A stretch of 48,672 bases of DNA from Clostridia bacterium (GTDB lineage Bacteria > Bacillota > Clostridia > Oscillospirales > Acutalibacteraceae), in contig JAFQOJ010000024.1 in NCBI GenBank assembly GCA_017403265.1, positions 1 through 48,672 of the forward strand, written 5' to 3'. Made by a program: the position numbers and the translations under genes. The notes under the pieces are model-generated. The model saw only the letters and a program-made list of their open reading frames with translations, was not told where the DNA came from and searched no databases. The first letter of the stretch is position 1; each line of letters starts with the position of its first letter. Positions 1 to 8,936 of the stretch are shown here, one piece after another.

Positions 1-2119
1 AGTCGGTTAAAAGGTTTATGAGTAACAACTGAGCAGCCGCTATAATAGGTGCTTTAAAAAGGCATGCACCTAAGAAAAGCGCTATAAGCTCAGCAAAATT
101 ACAACTGCACAAATAATAAAGTGTCTTCTTTATATTACCGAAAAATCCGCGGCTTTCTTTAATAGCGGTAACCACCGAACCAAAATTGTTTTTAGGAATA
201 ATAATATCCGCATTACCCTTTGCAACATCAGTACCGTTTTGTCCTAAAGCGCAACCAACATCAGCAGCGGCTAAGCTTTCGGCATCGCTTAAACTGTCAC
301 CCGTAACGGTAACTATTGCCTTACGTGCTTGCCAAGCCTTAACTATACGAAGCTTGTCTTCGGGTGAAACACGCGCAAAAACACAGTATTTATCAATAAT
401 GGCTACTAACTCTTCATCAGACATTTCTTTGATTTCAGCGCCGGTAATAGCTTCGTCATCGTCTTTTAATAGCCCAATTTTTGAAGCAATTGCTTTAGCG
501 GTATATAGGTTATCACCCGTTACCATAACTGTTTTTATATTTGCTTTGTTGCAAATTTCAATTTCAGCTATAACACTATTTCTGATAGGCTCATTCAATA
601 TAAGAAGCCCCACAAATGTAAGATTTTGCTCTATTTCATCGGCTTGCGGATTTGCGGGTATTTCGTCTAAAGGCTTCATTGCAATACAAACTATGCGGTA
701 TGCATCTTCTGCAAGCGACTTATTTAAATTTAAAATCTGTTCTTTATTACAGTTTAGGCATTTAGGTATAAGCATTTCGGGTGCGCCCTTTACAATGGCA
801 AACGGGCGCTCGTTTATCATAGTTATAACCGACATTGATTTTCGCACCGAATCAAAAGGAATCTCCCCTATTTTAGGCATCAGATTTACAAGGTCGGTAT
901 TTGTAAGTGAGTTATAAGTAAGGCACGCTTTTTTAATAGCTTCTTCGGTAGCGTCGTTTTGAAGCGTTGAACAAACCGCACCAAGTCTTAAAAGAACCGA
1001 AGCATTTTCAGTTAGCGTATCGGTTTCTAAATCAATTAGCGTTTTACCGTCAAAAACCGAAGAAAGCACCATGTTTTTATGAGTGAAAACACCTGTTTTA
1101 TCGGCTATAATAACATTTGTTTTACCTATGGTTTCAAAGGCGTTGCTTTCTTTGATAATAATTTTATCGTTTAAAATTCTGCCCATACCGATTGCAATAA
1201 CTATTGTAGCAATAGCGGGAAGGCTTTTAGGCATTGTAGCAACCGCAAGCGCCAAGGAGTTTAAAATTACACCGAAAAAATTAACCGCAAACGGTTGTGA
1301 AGAAGATAAATTTTTAAAAAGGCTTATGAAAAAAACTAACAAACAAACTACAAGTATTGATATATTAACAAATTTGCCTATAGCATCAAGCTCGGACTCA
1401 ATGGGCAAGCGCTTTGTACCCATTTGCTCGTTAATTAGGATTGTCTTACCGTTTTCGGTAGCAACACCTGTTGCAACAACAACCGCCTTCGCAGTTCCGT
1501 GCACTACAGTTGAGCCCGCAAAGACCATATTAGCACGCTTCTCTAAAGGAATAATATCTTCAAAAACAGCTTTAGCATCCTTTTCAATAGGTACTTCATC
1601 GTCTGTTAAGGCAGATTCGTTACAACGAAACTCATTACTTTCGATAAGCCTTGCGTCAGCACAGATATAGTCACCCTCAGATAAGAATACAATATCGCCT
1701 TTAACCAAGTCATCGGCAGATATAACCTTTTCTATACCGTCACGCAAAACCTTTACTGTGGGGTGTGAAACACTTTTAATATCGTCCATAGTGCTATCGC
1801 AAGAGTAAAGATGAAAAGCGCTTATGACAGCATTTATTAAAAGAATAGCTATAAGTATCAGCGGTGCGTAGGAATTTTCCTGTGAATAGGCTAAATTTAT
1901 AACAAAAGAAATAATACTTATAATAATTAACGCAATTAAGGTTTTACTCTTAAGCTGTGCTACAAAACGCTTTAAAAGGGAAACCTTTGGAGCGGTTTTA
2001 ATTTCATTTTTGCCGTAGGCTTCAAGACGTTCTTCGGCAACACCGTTAGCAAGACCTGAAGCTTCGTTAACCGAAAGTTCAGCTAAAACCTCTTCTATGG
2101 AAGTGCTATGCCAAATCAT
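1..2119 (-). CDS. P-type (P2-like) cation ATPase, C-terminus cut by window edge; signature motifs altered
   Basis: About 706 codons are present, read from the ATG at 2119 off the left edge. The fold follows the Ca2+/P2 ATPase family: two membrane helices near residues 50-90, actuator domain, TM3-TM4, P-domain with DKTG (D340), N-domain with KGAPE (about 444), DKLRIV, then TM5-TM6. Four normally near-invariant motifs differ. TGES reads TDDE (172-175), PEGLP in TM4 reads PKSLP (297-301), DKTGTLT reads DKTGVFT, and GDGxNDAP reads GDSLSDAE (607-614). TM5 (SCNFAE) and TM6 (NLLTD) keep the Asn, Glu and Asp typical of cation sites. The frame is open throughout, so this is not simple decay. It overlaps the upstream endonuclease IV gene by 4 bases (ATGA), implying translational coupling. 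Membership of the P-type fold is certain; ion specificity and activity are unknown. Confidence 0.9.
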   Translation of the reverse strand, partial: MIWHSTSIEEVLAELSVNEASGLANGVAEERLEAYGKNEIKTAPKVSLLKRFVAQLKSKTLIALIIISIISFVINLAYSQENSYAPLILIAILLINAVISAFHLYSCDSTMDDIKSVSHPTVKVLRDGIEKVISADDLVKGDIVFLSEGDYICADARLIESNEFRCNESALTDDEVPIEKDAKAVFEDIIPLEKRANMVFAGSTVVHGTAKAVVVATGVATENGKTILINEQMGTKRLPIESELDAIGKFVNISILVVCLLVFFISLFKNLSSSQPFAVNFFGVILNSLALAVATMPKSLPAIATIVIAIGMGRILNDKIIIKESNAFETIGKTNVIIADKTGVFTHKNMVLSSVFDGKTLIDLETDTLTENASVLLRLGAVCSTLQNDATEEAIKKACLTYNSLTNTDLVNLMPKIGEIPFDSVRKSMSVITMINERPFAIVKGAPEMLIPKCLNCNKEQILNLNKSLAEDAYRIVCIAMKPLDEIPANPQADEIEQNLTFVGLLILNEPIRNSVIAEIEICNKANIKTVMVTGDNLYTAKAIASKIGLLKDDDEAITGAEIKEMSDEELVAIIDKYCVFARVSPEDKLRIVKAWQARKAIVTVTGDSLSDAESLAAADVGCALGQNGTDVAKGNADIIIPKNNFGSVVTAIKESRGFFGNIKKTLYYLCSCNFAELIALFLGACLFKAPIIAAAQLLLINLLTD

Positions 2120-2970
2120 AACAACACCCTTTCGTAATAATCTTTCATTTGTTTAGAGTCTATTGCCTGTGTACCTGCAGATTCGCAGATAAATGTAGGC
2201 GAACAGGCATATTTTACCACTAAATCAAGCATAGGTTCATATTCGGGACCGAAAACAGTATCCTCAAATGTTAAATGCTTTTTTTCACCGCCCGTGGTAT
2301 ATTCAATCTTAGAAAAATGCGAATGGAATGTTTTAAGACGGTCTGTACCCAAAGCATTACGAATATCGGTAAAAATATTATCAAAATCTTCTTTAGTTTT
2401 TAAAATTCCTAAATCGCGAGCATTTAGATGGCCAAAATCTATACAAGGTATCAATCTTTCATCTAATTTGCAAAGCTCTAAAACCTCGTAAAGAGTACCC
2501 AATTGGTTGACCTTGCCCATAGTTTCAGGACAAATATGAATCTCAGAAAGACCTTCTTCATCTAAAGCCTTAATAGCAAGCTTCATAGTATCTTTAGCAA
2601 GCTCCAAAGCGTGCTCGCGGGTAATTTTACCGCAAGAACCTGTATGAACAATAATTCTATTACCGCCCATAGCATTAATCGCACGTGCAGAAGACAGAAT
2701 GTAATTAACAGAATTCAAACGCTTTTCTTCTTCCACTGAAGACATAGAAATATAATAAGGCGCGTGAAGAGATAGGCTTATACCCGCTTCCTTTGCCTTT
2801 TCACCTAAAAGCTTAGCTTTATCTTCCCCTATATTTACACCGCGTCCGCATTGGTACTCAAAGCAGTCCAAACCCATTTTGGTAACATATTCGGGAATAT
2901 CTAGGCTATTTTTATAGCCTAATGCTTTAAAATTATCATCAGTACCGGCAGGACCAAAAATAGCAGACAT
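2116..2970 (-). CDS. nfo: Endonuclease IV family TIM-barrel AP endonuclease (Nfo-like)
   Basis: The 284-residue protein has the size and metal-ligand pattern of endonuclease IV. These enzymes cut DNA 5' of abasic sites in base excision repair using three zinc ions. Visible motifs in order: HAPY (about 69), IVHTGS, ICPETMGK, CIDFGHLNAR, FHSHFSKIEY, a His-Leu-Thr-Phe-Glu-Asp segment and CES near the end. These supply the His/Glu/Asp zinc ligands. The ribosome site GGAGG lies inside the last codons of yqeG, and the stop overlaps the start of the P-type ATPase. It could also be a sugar-phosphate isomerase-type TIM barrel of the same superfamily, but the motif set favours Nfo. Confidence 0.85.
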   Translation of the reverse strand: MSAIFGPAGTDDNFKALGYKNSLDIPEYVTKMGLDCFEYQCGRGVNIGEDKAKLLGEKAKEAGISLSLHAPYYISMSSVEEEKRLNSVNYILSSARAINAMGGNRIIVHTGSCGKITREHALELAKDTMKLAIKALDEEGLSEIHICPETMGKVNQLGTLYEVLELCKLDERLIPCIDFGHLNARDLGILKTKEDFDNIFTDIRNALGTDRLKTFHSHFSKIEYTTGGEKKHLTFEDTVFGPEYEPMLDLVVKYACSPTFICESAGTQAIDSKQMKDYYERVLL

Positions 2971-2971
2971 A

Positions 2972-3469
2972 CTATACCTCCGTATTGGTAATATTGAGCT
3001 TTTTAATTAAAAAAGCTTCAACCTTTCGTTTCATACGAAATCTCAAAGAAGTCTCAGGCTTAATTGGTGTTAGTAAAATAGTTTTAAGTCCCACTAAGTT
3101 ACCGCCTAAAACGTCGGTAAAAAGCTGGTCACCCACAATTGCGGTTTCATATCTTTTACTATTTAACCGCCTTAAAGCACGCAAATACCCAAACGGCAAC
3201 GGCTTTAATCCTAAGCTAATATACTTAAGACCTATTTTTTTAGCAAACGGCTCTAAGCGTTTAGAGGTAGAATTAGATAAAACAGTCAGTTTAATTCTGT
3301 TTTCATTCATTTTTTTAAGCCAAGCTTCAAGGCCGTCAGTCAGAACTTGTCCATGATGGGTGGAAAGTGTATTATCAACATCCAAAATAAGCGATGTAAT
3401 TTTATATTTTTTTAAAAGCTCTAAAGTGATATCGGTTACCCTTTCAAGCTTAATATTTGGTTTAAACAT
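2972..3469 (-). CDS. yqeG: YqeG family HAD-IIIA phosphatase
   Basis: A HAD-superfamily phosphatase of about 165 residues. Motif I is LDVDNTL (nucleophile Asp plus second Asp), motif II LSNST, and the acidic motif GDQLFTDVLGGN. Small class-III HAD proteins of this type are widespread in Firmicutes, and B. subtilis YqeG is the namesake; the physiological substrate is not settled. An upstream in-frame extension to 3505 exists. The ATG at 3469 is preferred because GAGGA stands just before it and because the extension would run through the rpsU terminator hairpin. First gene of the yqeG-nfo-ATPase run. Confidence 0.88.
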   Translation of the reverse strand: MFKPNIKLERVTDITLELLKKYKITSLILDVDNTLSTHHGQVLTDGLEAWLKKMNENRIKLTVLSNSTSKRLEPFAKKIGLKYISLGLKPLPFGYLRALRRLNSKRYETAIVGDQLFTDVLGGNLVGLKTILLTPIKPETSLRFRMKRKVEAFLIKKLNITNTEV

Positions 3470-3486
3470 ATTTTTATCCTCAAATA

Positions 3487-3513
3487 AAAAAGCGGTTGCA
3501 CGCAACCGCTTTT
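3487..3513 (-). terminator. Rho-independent terminator after rpsU
   Basis: Read on the minus strand, a 9-bp perfect stem (AGCGGTTGC with GCAACCGCT, 2-base loop) is followed by a run of Ts. It lies 13 bases past the rpsU stop and in front of the yqeG ribosome site, so yqeG depends on readthrough or its own promoter. Confidence 0.85.
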
Positions 3514-3525
3514 CGAACGAAAATA

Positions 3526-3702
3526 TTAGCGGAACTTTCTTTTACGAGCAGCTTCCGACTTCTTTTTACGCTTTACAGAGGGCTTTTCATAGTGCTCTCT
3601 CTTACGAACTTCCTGAATAACACCGTCTTTAGCAGTTTGTCTTTTAAAGCGGCGTAAAGCGTTATCAAGAGATTCATTTTCTTTAATTCTAACTTGACTC
3701 AT
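3526..3702 (-). CDS. rpsU: 30S ribosomal protein S21
   Basis: A 58-residue protein of the usual S21 length. It begins [10 protein letters not shown] and has the family core [10 protein letters not shown] followed by a very basic tail ending RKRKFR. S21 binds the 30S platform near the anti-Shine-Dalgarno helix. A long purine-rich ribosome site (GGAGGGAGGGA) stands 5 bases before the ATG. It is followed by a strong terminator and then yqeG. No other reading of this ORF is plausible. Confidence 0.96.
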   Translation of the reverse strand: MSQVRIKENESLDNALRRFKRQTAKDGVIQEVRKREHYEKPSVKRKKKSEAARKRKFR

Positions 3703-3739
3703 TATATTCCCTCCCTCCGCAAAAAATGCAGGGGTTTAT

Positions 3740-3777
3740 TAAGTATTTTTTGGGGTAACCCCCATACTTTAAAAAGA
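3740..3777 (-). other. GC-rich hairpin between secG and rpsU
   Basis: On the minus strand, after the secG stop, a short stem GGGG-GTTA-CCCC sits inside a longer AAGTA...TACTT pairing. There is no convincing T-run, so it is either a weak terminator or part of the rpsU leader. No clear promoter was found in this gap. Confidence 0.4.
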
Positions 3778-4026
3778 TTAACCCTTTAAAGCAAATATGT
3801 TAGCAACGATAGCCAACACGAAGAAAAGTATAGCAATATACTTTGTCCAACGAGCTAATTGAGCATCTACAGTTCTTGCTTTTGTTTTTGAAAGAAATGT
3901 ATCGGCACCGCCTGAAATCGCACCGTTAATACCGGCACGGCGTCCTTGTTGAAAAAGAACAGCAAATATAATAGCAAGCGAAACGAGTATTACAAAAGCA
4001 CCTAAAATATATCCAACTACGCCCAC
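3778..4026 (-). CDS. secG: Preprotein translocase subunit SecG
   Basis: An 82-residue protein with two membrane helices (about 4-27 and 62-80) and the SecG loop between them (LFQQGRR, ISGGADTFLSK). It is the small subunit of the SecYEG export channel. The GTG at 4026 is chosen because a perfect GGAGGTG lies 6 bases before it and the resulting length fits the family; a longer ORF to 4095 would add 23 unrelated residues. It has its own promoter (4067-4095). The preceding leuS operon shows no obvious terminator. Confidence 0.93.
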   Translation of the reverse strand: MGVVGYILGAFVILVSLAIIFAVLFQQGRRAGINGAISGGADTFLSKTKARTVDAQLARWTKYIAILFFVLAIVANIFALKG

Positions 4027-4066
4027 CTGTTTCACCTCCGAATTTAATAACAAATAACCAAAATAT

Positions 4067-4095
4067 ATAATAACACAGATATTCGGTTTTTGCAA
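4067..4095 (-). promoter_or_regulatory. Sigma-A type promoter for secG
   Basis: TTGCAA (4095-4090) and TATTAT (4072-4067) on the minus strand with a 17-base spacer, ending about 40 bases before the GTG start. Confidence 0.65.
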
Positions 4096-4112
4096 CTGTT
4101 TTTTTAATTTTT

Positions 4113-6527
4113 TTATTTTACAACAATATTTACAAGCTTTTTGGGAACATAAAGCTCTTTAATAACCGTTTTTGAAGAGATTTCAGTCTTGATAGCATCC
4201 TGTTCCTTTGCGAGAGCAATTGCATCATTAGCAGTTATATCAGCAGGGACATTAAGACGGGCTCTGATTTTACCATTTACCTGCACAACTATTTCCACAG
4301 TGGCATCAACGCATTTAGACTCGTCATAAGTGGGCCAAGTAGTTTCATTTAACATACCAGTGAATCCACATAATTCCCAAATTTCTTCGGTGACATGAGG
4401 TGCAAAGGGATTAAGAAGAGTAATAAAGGTTTTATACTCATCCCTTGTTATTTTTCCTGTAGCAGAAATAGAGTTCATAAGTGACATCAAAGCCGCAATC
4501 GCAGTGTTCATTTTAAGAGTTTCAATGTCTTCTGTCACCTTTTTAATTGTACGGTGGAATTCGGCTTCTAATTCTTTTTGGTAGCCCTCTTCATCACAAA
4601 GAATATCACCTAAAGCCCATACCTTATCTAAGAAACGCTTACTACCTTTGATAGAAGACTGACTCCAGGGTGCTGCCTTTTCAAAGTCACCGATAAACAT
4701 TTCATAAACACGCATTGTATCTGCACCGTAGTCGTTAACAATCTCATCAGGATTGATAACGTTACCGCGTGACTTAGACATTTTTTCGCCGTTTTCACCC
4801 AATATCATACCATGGCTTGTACGCTTAGCGTAAGGCTCTGGATTAGGAACAGCTGCAATATCATAAAGGAATTTATGCCAGAAACGGCTATAAAGTAAGT
4901 GAAGTGTGGTGTGCTCCATACCGCCGTTGTACCAGTCAACCGGACACCAATATTCCAAAGCTTCTTTTGAAGCAAATTCCTTATCGTTATGCGGGTCGCA
5001 ATAGCGCAAGAAATACCACGAAGAACCTGCCCACTGAGGCATAGTATCGGTTTCGCGCTTAGCAGGCGCACCACAATGTGGACAAGTAGTATTTACCCAA
5101 TCGGTCATTTTAGCTAGGGGTGACTCACCTGTATCAGTTGGCTCATAAGATTCAACATTAGGAAGTACCAGAGGTAATTCACTTTCATCTAAAGGTACCC
5201 AACCGCACTTTTCACAGTAAACCATAGGAATAGGCTCGCCCCAATATCTCTGGCGTGAGAATACCCAGTCGCGAAGCTTGTAGTTGGTTTTAACACTGCC
5301 AATGCCCTTTTCGGTAAGCCATTGTTGAATAGCCTTTTTAGCATCTTCTACAGATAATCCATCAAGGAAGTCAGAGTTTACAAGTACACCTGTTGCGCAA
5401 TCGGTGAAGGCTTCTATTTGTACATCTTCCCCACCCTTTACAACCTCGATAATTGGAAGACCAAATTTCTTTGCAAACTCCCAGTCGCGTGTATCGTGTG
5501 CAGGAACAGCCATAATAGCGCCTGTACCGTAGGAAATAAGAACATAGTCTGAAATAAAAATTGGTATTTCTTTGTTATTAACTGGGTTAATAGCCATAAC
5601 ACCGTCTAATTTAACACCTGTTTTATCCTTAGCAAGCTCGGTTCTTTCAAAATCAGACTTTTTAGCCGACTGCTCCTGATAAGCAACAACATCCGCATAG
5701 TTATTTATCTTATCAGCCCATTTTGAGAGCAAAGGATGTTCGGGCGACATTACCATATATGTAGCGCCGAAAAGGGTGTCTGCGCGGGTTGTGAATATTT
5801 CAAAGGTATCGCCTAAGGTTGTATTAAATGTAACCTGTGTACCGTAAGAACGGCCAATCCAGTTTCTTTGTTGAGTTTTAACACGGTCAATAAAATCTAT
5901 GCCTTCAAGACCGTTTAAAAGCTTTTCGGCATACTCGGTAATTTTAAGCATCCATTGGCTTTTTTCCTTTTGAATAACTTCACTGCCGCAACGCTCACAA
6001 ACGCCGTTTACAACTTCTTCATTTGCCAAAACACACTTACAAGAAGTACACCAGTTAACCGACATTTCCTTTTTATACGCTAAGCCCTGTTTGAAAAGCT
6101 GCAGGAAAATCCACTGAGTCCACTTGTAGTACTCGGGGTCGGTAGTATTTATTTCACGGCTCCAGTCAAAAGAAAAGCCTAAAGACTTTAATTGACGCTT
6201 AAAATTAGCAATATTATTTTCGGTAACAATTGATGGATGAATATGATTCTTTATAGCAAAATTCTCGGTAGGAAGACCGAAAGCATCCCAACCCATAGGA
6301 TAAAGCACATTAAAGCCTTGTAATCTCTTTTTACGGGCTACAATATCAATAGCGGTATATGAACGGGGATGTCCTACATGAAGTCCCTGTCCCGAAGGAT
6401 AAGGGAACTCAACAAGACCAAAAAACTTAGGAAGTGTATAATCGTTCTTTGCTTCAAAGGTATGCTTTTCATCCCAAATTTTTTGCCACTTTTTTTCGAT
6501 TTCTGCATAATTATAATTATTTTTCAT
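4113..6527 (-). CDS. leuS: Leucine--tRNA ligase
   Basis: An 804-residue class I aminoacyl-tRNA synthetase that charges tRNA-Leu. The HIGH-type motif is HVGHP at residue 50 and the KMSKS loop begins at 582 (KMSKSRGN). Between them lie zinc-type CxxC pairs (WCTSCKC..CERCG) and the CP1 editing domain with the [11 protein letters not shown] threonine-rich signature. A GTG in the same frame at 6536 overlaps rsfS. The ATG at 6527 is preferred because AGGTGA stands 5 bases upstream and the start then follows the rsfS stop by one base. It is the last gene of the 16-gene run. No T-box is seen in front of it. Confidence 0.97.
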   Translation of the reverse strand: MKNNYNYAEIEKKWQKIWDEKHTFEAKNDYTLPKFFGLVEFPYPSGQGLHVGHPRSYTAIDIVARKKRLQGFNVLYPMGWDAFGLPTENFAIKNHIHPSIVTENNIANFKRQLKSLGFSFDWSREINTTDPEYYKWTQWIFLQLFKQGLAYKKEMSVNWCTSCKCVLANEEVVNGVCERCGSEVIQKEKSQWMLKITEYAEKLLNGLEGIDFIDRVKTQQRNWIGRSYGTQVTFNTTLGDTFEIFTTRADTLFGATYMVMSPEHPLLSKWADKINNYADVVAYQEQSAKKSDFERTELAKDKTGVKLDGVMAINPVNNKEIPIFISDYVLISYGTGAIMAVPAHDTRDWEFAKKFGLPIIEVVKGGEDVQIEAFTDCATGVLVNSDFLDGLSVEDAKKAIQQWLTEKGIGSVKTNYKLRDWVFSRQRYWGEPIPMVYCEKCGWVPLDESELPLVLPNVESYEPTDTGESPLAKMTDWVNTTCPHCGAPAKRETDTMPQWAGSSWYFLRYCDPHNDKEFASKEALEYWCPVDWYNGGMEHTTLHLLYSRFWHKFLYDIAAVPNPEPYAKRTSHGMILGENGEKMSKSRGNVINPDEIVNDYGADTMRVYEMFIGDFEKAAPWSQSSIKGSKRFLDKVWALGDILCDEEGYQKELEAEFHRTIKKVTEDIETLKMNTAIAALMSLMNSISATGKITRDEYKTFITLLNPFAPHVTEEIWELCGFTGMLNETTWPTYDESKCVDATVEIVVQVNGKIRARLNVPADITANDAIALAKEQDAIKTEISSKTVIKELYVPKKLVNIVVK

Positions 6528-6528
6528 C

Positions 6529-6894
6529 TTAGTCACCTATAGTTTCCTCTAATATAGTTTGTAACTCTACTTGCGGGGCATCTGCCCACATTTTATCTAA
6601 AGCGTAAAATTCACGCTCTTTATATCCAAAAACATGAACTATAACCGAGCCATAATCAAGTGCTATCCAACCCGAAGCCTTACCCTCTATATGATGGGGC
6701 ATAACTCCTGCTTCTTTTAGCTTTGCTTCAACCTCATCAGCTAATGCTCTAACTTGGGTAGAAGAACCGCCCGAACAAATAAGAAAATATTCGCATAAAA
6801 CGGTTAAATCTTCAACCTTTACTGCGTTAATATTCTTACCTTTTTTACTGTTAATTGCATTTGCGGCAATTTTTAAAATCTCAAATGAACTCAA
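6529..6894 (-). CDS. rsfS: Ribosomal silencing factor RsfS (Iojap/YbeB)
   Basis: About 121 residues with the DUF143/RsfS core: [24 protein letters not shown] and [15 protein letters not shown]. RsfS binds uL14 on the 50S subunit and blocks subunit joining when nutrients are scarce. A TTG at 6894 is the likely start: GGAGGA lies 8 bases ahead, it falls one base after the yqeK stop, and it gives the normal family N-terminus. The only upstream alternative reads back into yqeK. The yqeK-rsfS-leuS order and the nadD neighbour are common in Clostridia. Confidence 0.92.
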   Translation of the reverse strand: MSSFEILKIAANAINSKKGKNINAVKVEDLTVLCEYFLICSGGSSTQVRALADEVEAKLKEAGVMPHHIEGKASGWIALDYGSVIVHVFGYKEREFYALDKMWADAPQVELQTILEETIGD

Positions 6895-6895
6895 A

Positions 6896-7462
6896 TTATT
6901 TATCCTCCAAATAAACCGCCTCATTAAAGGCTTTTAAAGTATCAAAATGTATTGCGCGTGTTTGGTCAACCAAATCCTTTATAGTGTACTGCAAAGCATA
7001 AACAAGCGCCTTATTAAAAGAAATATCAACTAAGCTTCGCATAACATCTACATCAGGATAATCGCGGTCAGATGATGTAAAATCCGCCAAATAAAGCACC
7101 AAGCATAACGGCGACATATTTTCTTTAGCTGTTGTATGATAGCGTATAGCATCAACAATTTCATTATCATTAATGCCCAATATATGCTCTACATAAAGCG
7201 AGCCCGAAATTGCGTGCCAAAGCTTTAAAGCATTTTTTTCAACATCGTCTAAAATTATACCAAACCTTGCGAAAATTTGCAAGTGTTCTTCTTTCGGTGC
7301 GTTTTTTGTAATATCGTGAAGCAATCCCGCAAGATAAGCCTTTTCGGTATTAACACCTATTTTCTCAGCTAAACGCTTTGCTTCATCGGCAACACAAAGG
7401 GAATGAAAATAACGCTTTTCATCCAAACGCTCTTTTAAAATTTTCTTATATTCACTATACAC
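6896..7462 (-). CDS. yqeK: YqeK family HD-domain phosphohydrolase
   Basis: A 188-residue HD-superfamily protein. Metal-binding residues are visible in HSLCVADEA, LLHDITKN (the HD pair) and AIRYHTTA, followed by LADFTSSDRDYPDV. In characterised relatives YqeK is a symmetrical Ap4A hydrolase acting on dinucleoside tetraphosphates. The GTG at 7462 overlaps the last codons of nadD, consistent with translational coupling. It is adjacent to nadD, as in most Firmicutes. The start codon is less certain than the function class. Confidence 0.9.
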   Translation of the reverse strand: MYSEYKKILKERLDEKRYFHSLCVADEAKRLAEKIGVNTEKAYLAGLLHDITKNAPKEEHLQIFARFGIILDDVEKNALKLWHAISGSLYVEHILGINDNEIVDAIRYHTTAKENMSPLCLVLYLADFTSSDRDYPDVDVMRSLVDISFNKALVYALQYTIKDLVDQTRAIHFDTLKAFNEAVYLEDK

Positions 7463-8042
7463 TGTAAAGACCTCGCTCGGAAATATAACCGTATATTGTT
7501 TCAGGCAGCAAGGAACTGTCCTTGGTCGTTCTAAACTGTGTAGAAGAAATATTGGGTATTTCGGTATTATTTAAAAGGATTTTCATTCCAAAAGCTTTAA
7601 ATTCTTTTACACAAGCATCAAACTCTTCAACACTTGTACCAACGCGTGAAAAAACATAAAACGGAATTAATTTCATTAAATCTAAATAACGGTACCATTT
7701 TGGAAAATATACAAACATATCTCCCCCACAAACAAAAATAAAATTTTTGTCTTTGTGTTTTTCTTTTAGTTCTACTACCGTATCGTATGAATAGCTTTTG
7801 CCTTCGCGCTCAAATTCCACTAAACAAACGCTTGCTTTTGGAAAATCCTTTGCAACAAGCTCACACATAGAAATACGGTCGTCATCACTAGGTAAATAAT
7901 CGTAATCCTTATGGGGTGGAATTCTATCAGGCATTAACCAAATTTCATCTATATTACTGTCATTTTGGAGTGCCTTAAGCATTTCGTAATGACCGTTATG
8001 AAACGGATTAAAAGTTCCGCCAAAAAGTGCCGTAAAGCCCAT
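7455..8042 (-). CDS. nadD: Nicotinate-nucleotide adenylyltransferase
   Basis: A 195-residue NadD. It transfers AMP from ATP to nicotinate mononucleotide, making deamido-NAD on the way to NAD. The nucleotidyltransferase motif GGTFNPFHNGH is at the N-terminus, the substrate motif MPDRIPPHKD near residue 40, and ISSTQFR near 165 (the family ISSTxIR motif). It starts 2 bases after yhbY and overlaps yqeK by 8 bases. Length and motifs are normal. Confidence 0.95.
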   Translation of the reverse strand: MGFTALFGGTFNPFHNGHYEMLKALQNDSNIDEIWLMPDRIPPHKDYDYLPSDDDRISMCELVAKDFPKASVCLVEFEREGKSYSYDTVVELKEKHKDKNFIFVCGGDMFVYFPKWYRYLDLMKLIPFYVFSRVGTSVEEFDACVKEFKAFGMKILLNNTEIPNISSTQFRTTKDSSLLPETIYGYISERGLYSV

Positions 8043-8043
8043 A

Positions 8044-8337
8044 TTACTTCACCAATTTAATAGTTTTATTATTTTTGCTTTCGCGATAAAGTATAAATTT
8101 TCTACCGATTACCTGTACAACATCCGCCTTAACCTTTTGGGCTAATTCATCAGCGGCTTGACGGGAAGTTATTGGGCAAGTCTCTAAAACCGACATTTTT
8201 ATAAGTTCTCTTGCCTCTAATGCATCATCTACCTGTTTTTCTGTATTTTCACTAATACCCATTTTGCCAACCTGTAGTATGGTTTCAAAATCATTTGCCA
8301 TACCGCGAAGCTGTGCTCTTTGTCTGCTGTTTAACAT
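8044..8337 (-). CDS. yhbY: YhbY/CRS1 family RNA-binding protein
   Basis: A 97-residue single CRM domain protein. Its core is LRGMANDFETILQVGKMGISE, then LIKMSVLETC and a VQVIGRKFILYR strand, matching YhbY/YqeI. The domain has an IF3-C-like fold and is linked to assembly of the large ribosomal subunit. Start and the rdgB stop overlap (TAATG), so the two are probably coupled. Its placement beside nadD-yqeK-rsfS matches the B. subtilis order. Confidence 0.93.
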   Translation of the reverse strand: MLNSRQRAQLRGMANDFETILQVGKMGISENTEKQVDDALEARELIKMSVLETCPITSRQAADELAQKVKADVVQVIGRKFILYRESKNNKTIKLVK

Positions 8338-8936
8338 TATTTTACCTCTAAATATTCTGTAAGTTTTTCTTTAAATTTAATTAAAGCGCGTCCTCTATGA
8401 CTTACTGCATCCTTCTGTGCGTCAGTCACCTGTGAGAAAGGACCTATTTCACTAATAAAGAGTGGGTCATAACCAAAGCCGCCCTCACCCTCTTGCTCGC
8501 AAAAAGCAATATGTCCGTGACATTCACCACGTACTGTAAACTCTCTGCCATCGGGAAAAACACAAGCTATAGCCGCAACATAATAAGCGGTACGCTTTTC
8601 CATGGGAACGTTTTCTAATTCCTTTAATAGCTTTTTGTTATTTTCCTTATCGTTACCGTGACCACCCGAATATCTTGCAGAATATATACCGGGTGCGCCG
8701 TTTAGATAATCTACGCATATACCCGAATCATCGGCAACCGAAATACAACCTGTTTGCGCAAGACCTGATTTTGCTTTTATAATAGCATTCTCTTCAAAGG
8801 TAGTTCCGTCTTCCACTGCGTCCAAAAAAGGCTTATCTAAATCCTTTTCGGAAATAACCTCAAAACCCATTGGCTCCAAAATACGCTTAAGCTCTTTAAG
8901 CTTTTTAGCGTTTTTACTTGCTATAAATATTTTCAT
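8337..8936 (-). CDS. rdgB: XTP/dITP diphosphatase (RdgB/HAM1)
   Basis: A 199-residue nucleotide sanitiser that hydrolyses dITP, ITP and XTP to monophosphates, keeping deaminated purines out of nucleic acids. Motifs in order: IASKNAKKLKELKRIL at the N-terminus, SVADDSGICVDYLNGAPGIYSARYSGGHG (catalytic Asp near 68), EGEGGFGYDPLF and VSHRGRAL near the C-terminus. The start overlaps the ftsY stop by 4 bases. Typical length and a complete motif set. Confidence 0.95.
   Translation of the reverse strand: MKIFIASKNAKKLKELKRILEPMGFEVISEKDLDKPFLDAVEDGTTFEENAIIKAKSGLAQTGCISVADDSGICVDYLNGAPGIYSARYSGGHGNDKENNKKLLKELENVPMEKRTAYYVAAIACVFPDGREFTVRGECHGHIAFCEQEGEGGFGYDPLFISEIGPFSQVTDAQKDAVSHRGRALIKFKEKLTEYLEVK

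Noticed and set aside
186-1670. Two plus-strand ORFs (243 and 195 codons)
   Set aside because: They lie opposite the P-type ATPase, which has clear family motifs through the same region; the plus-strand translations are Ser/Ile-rich shadow sequence.
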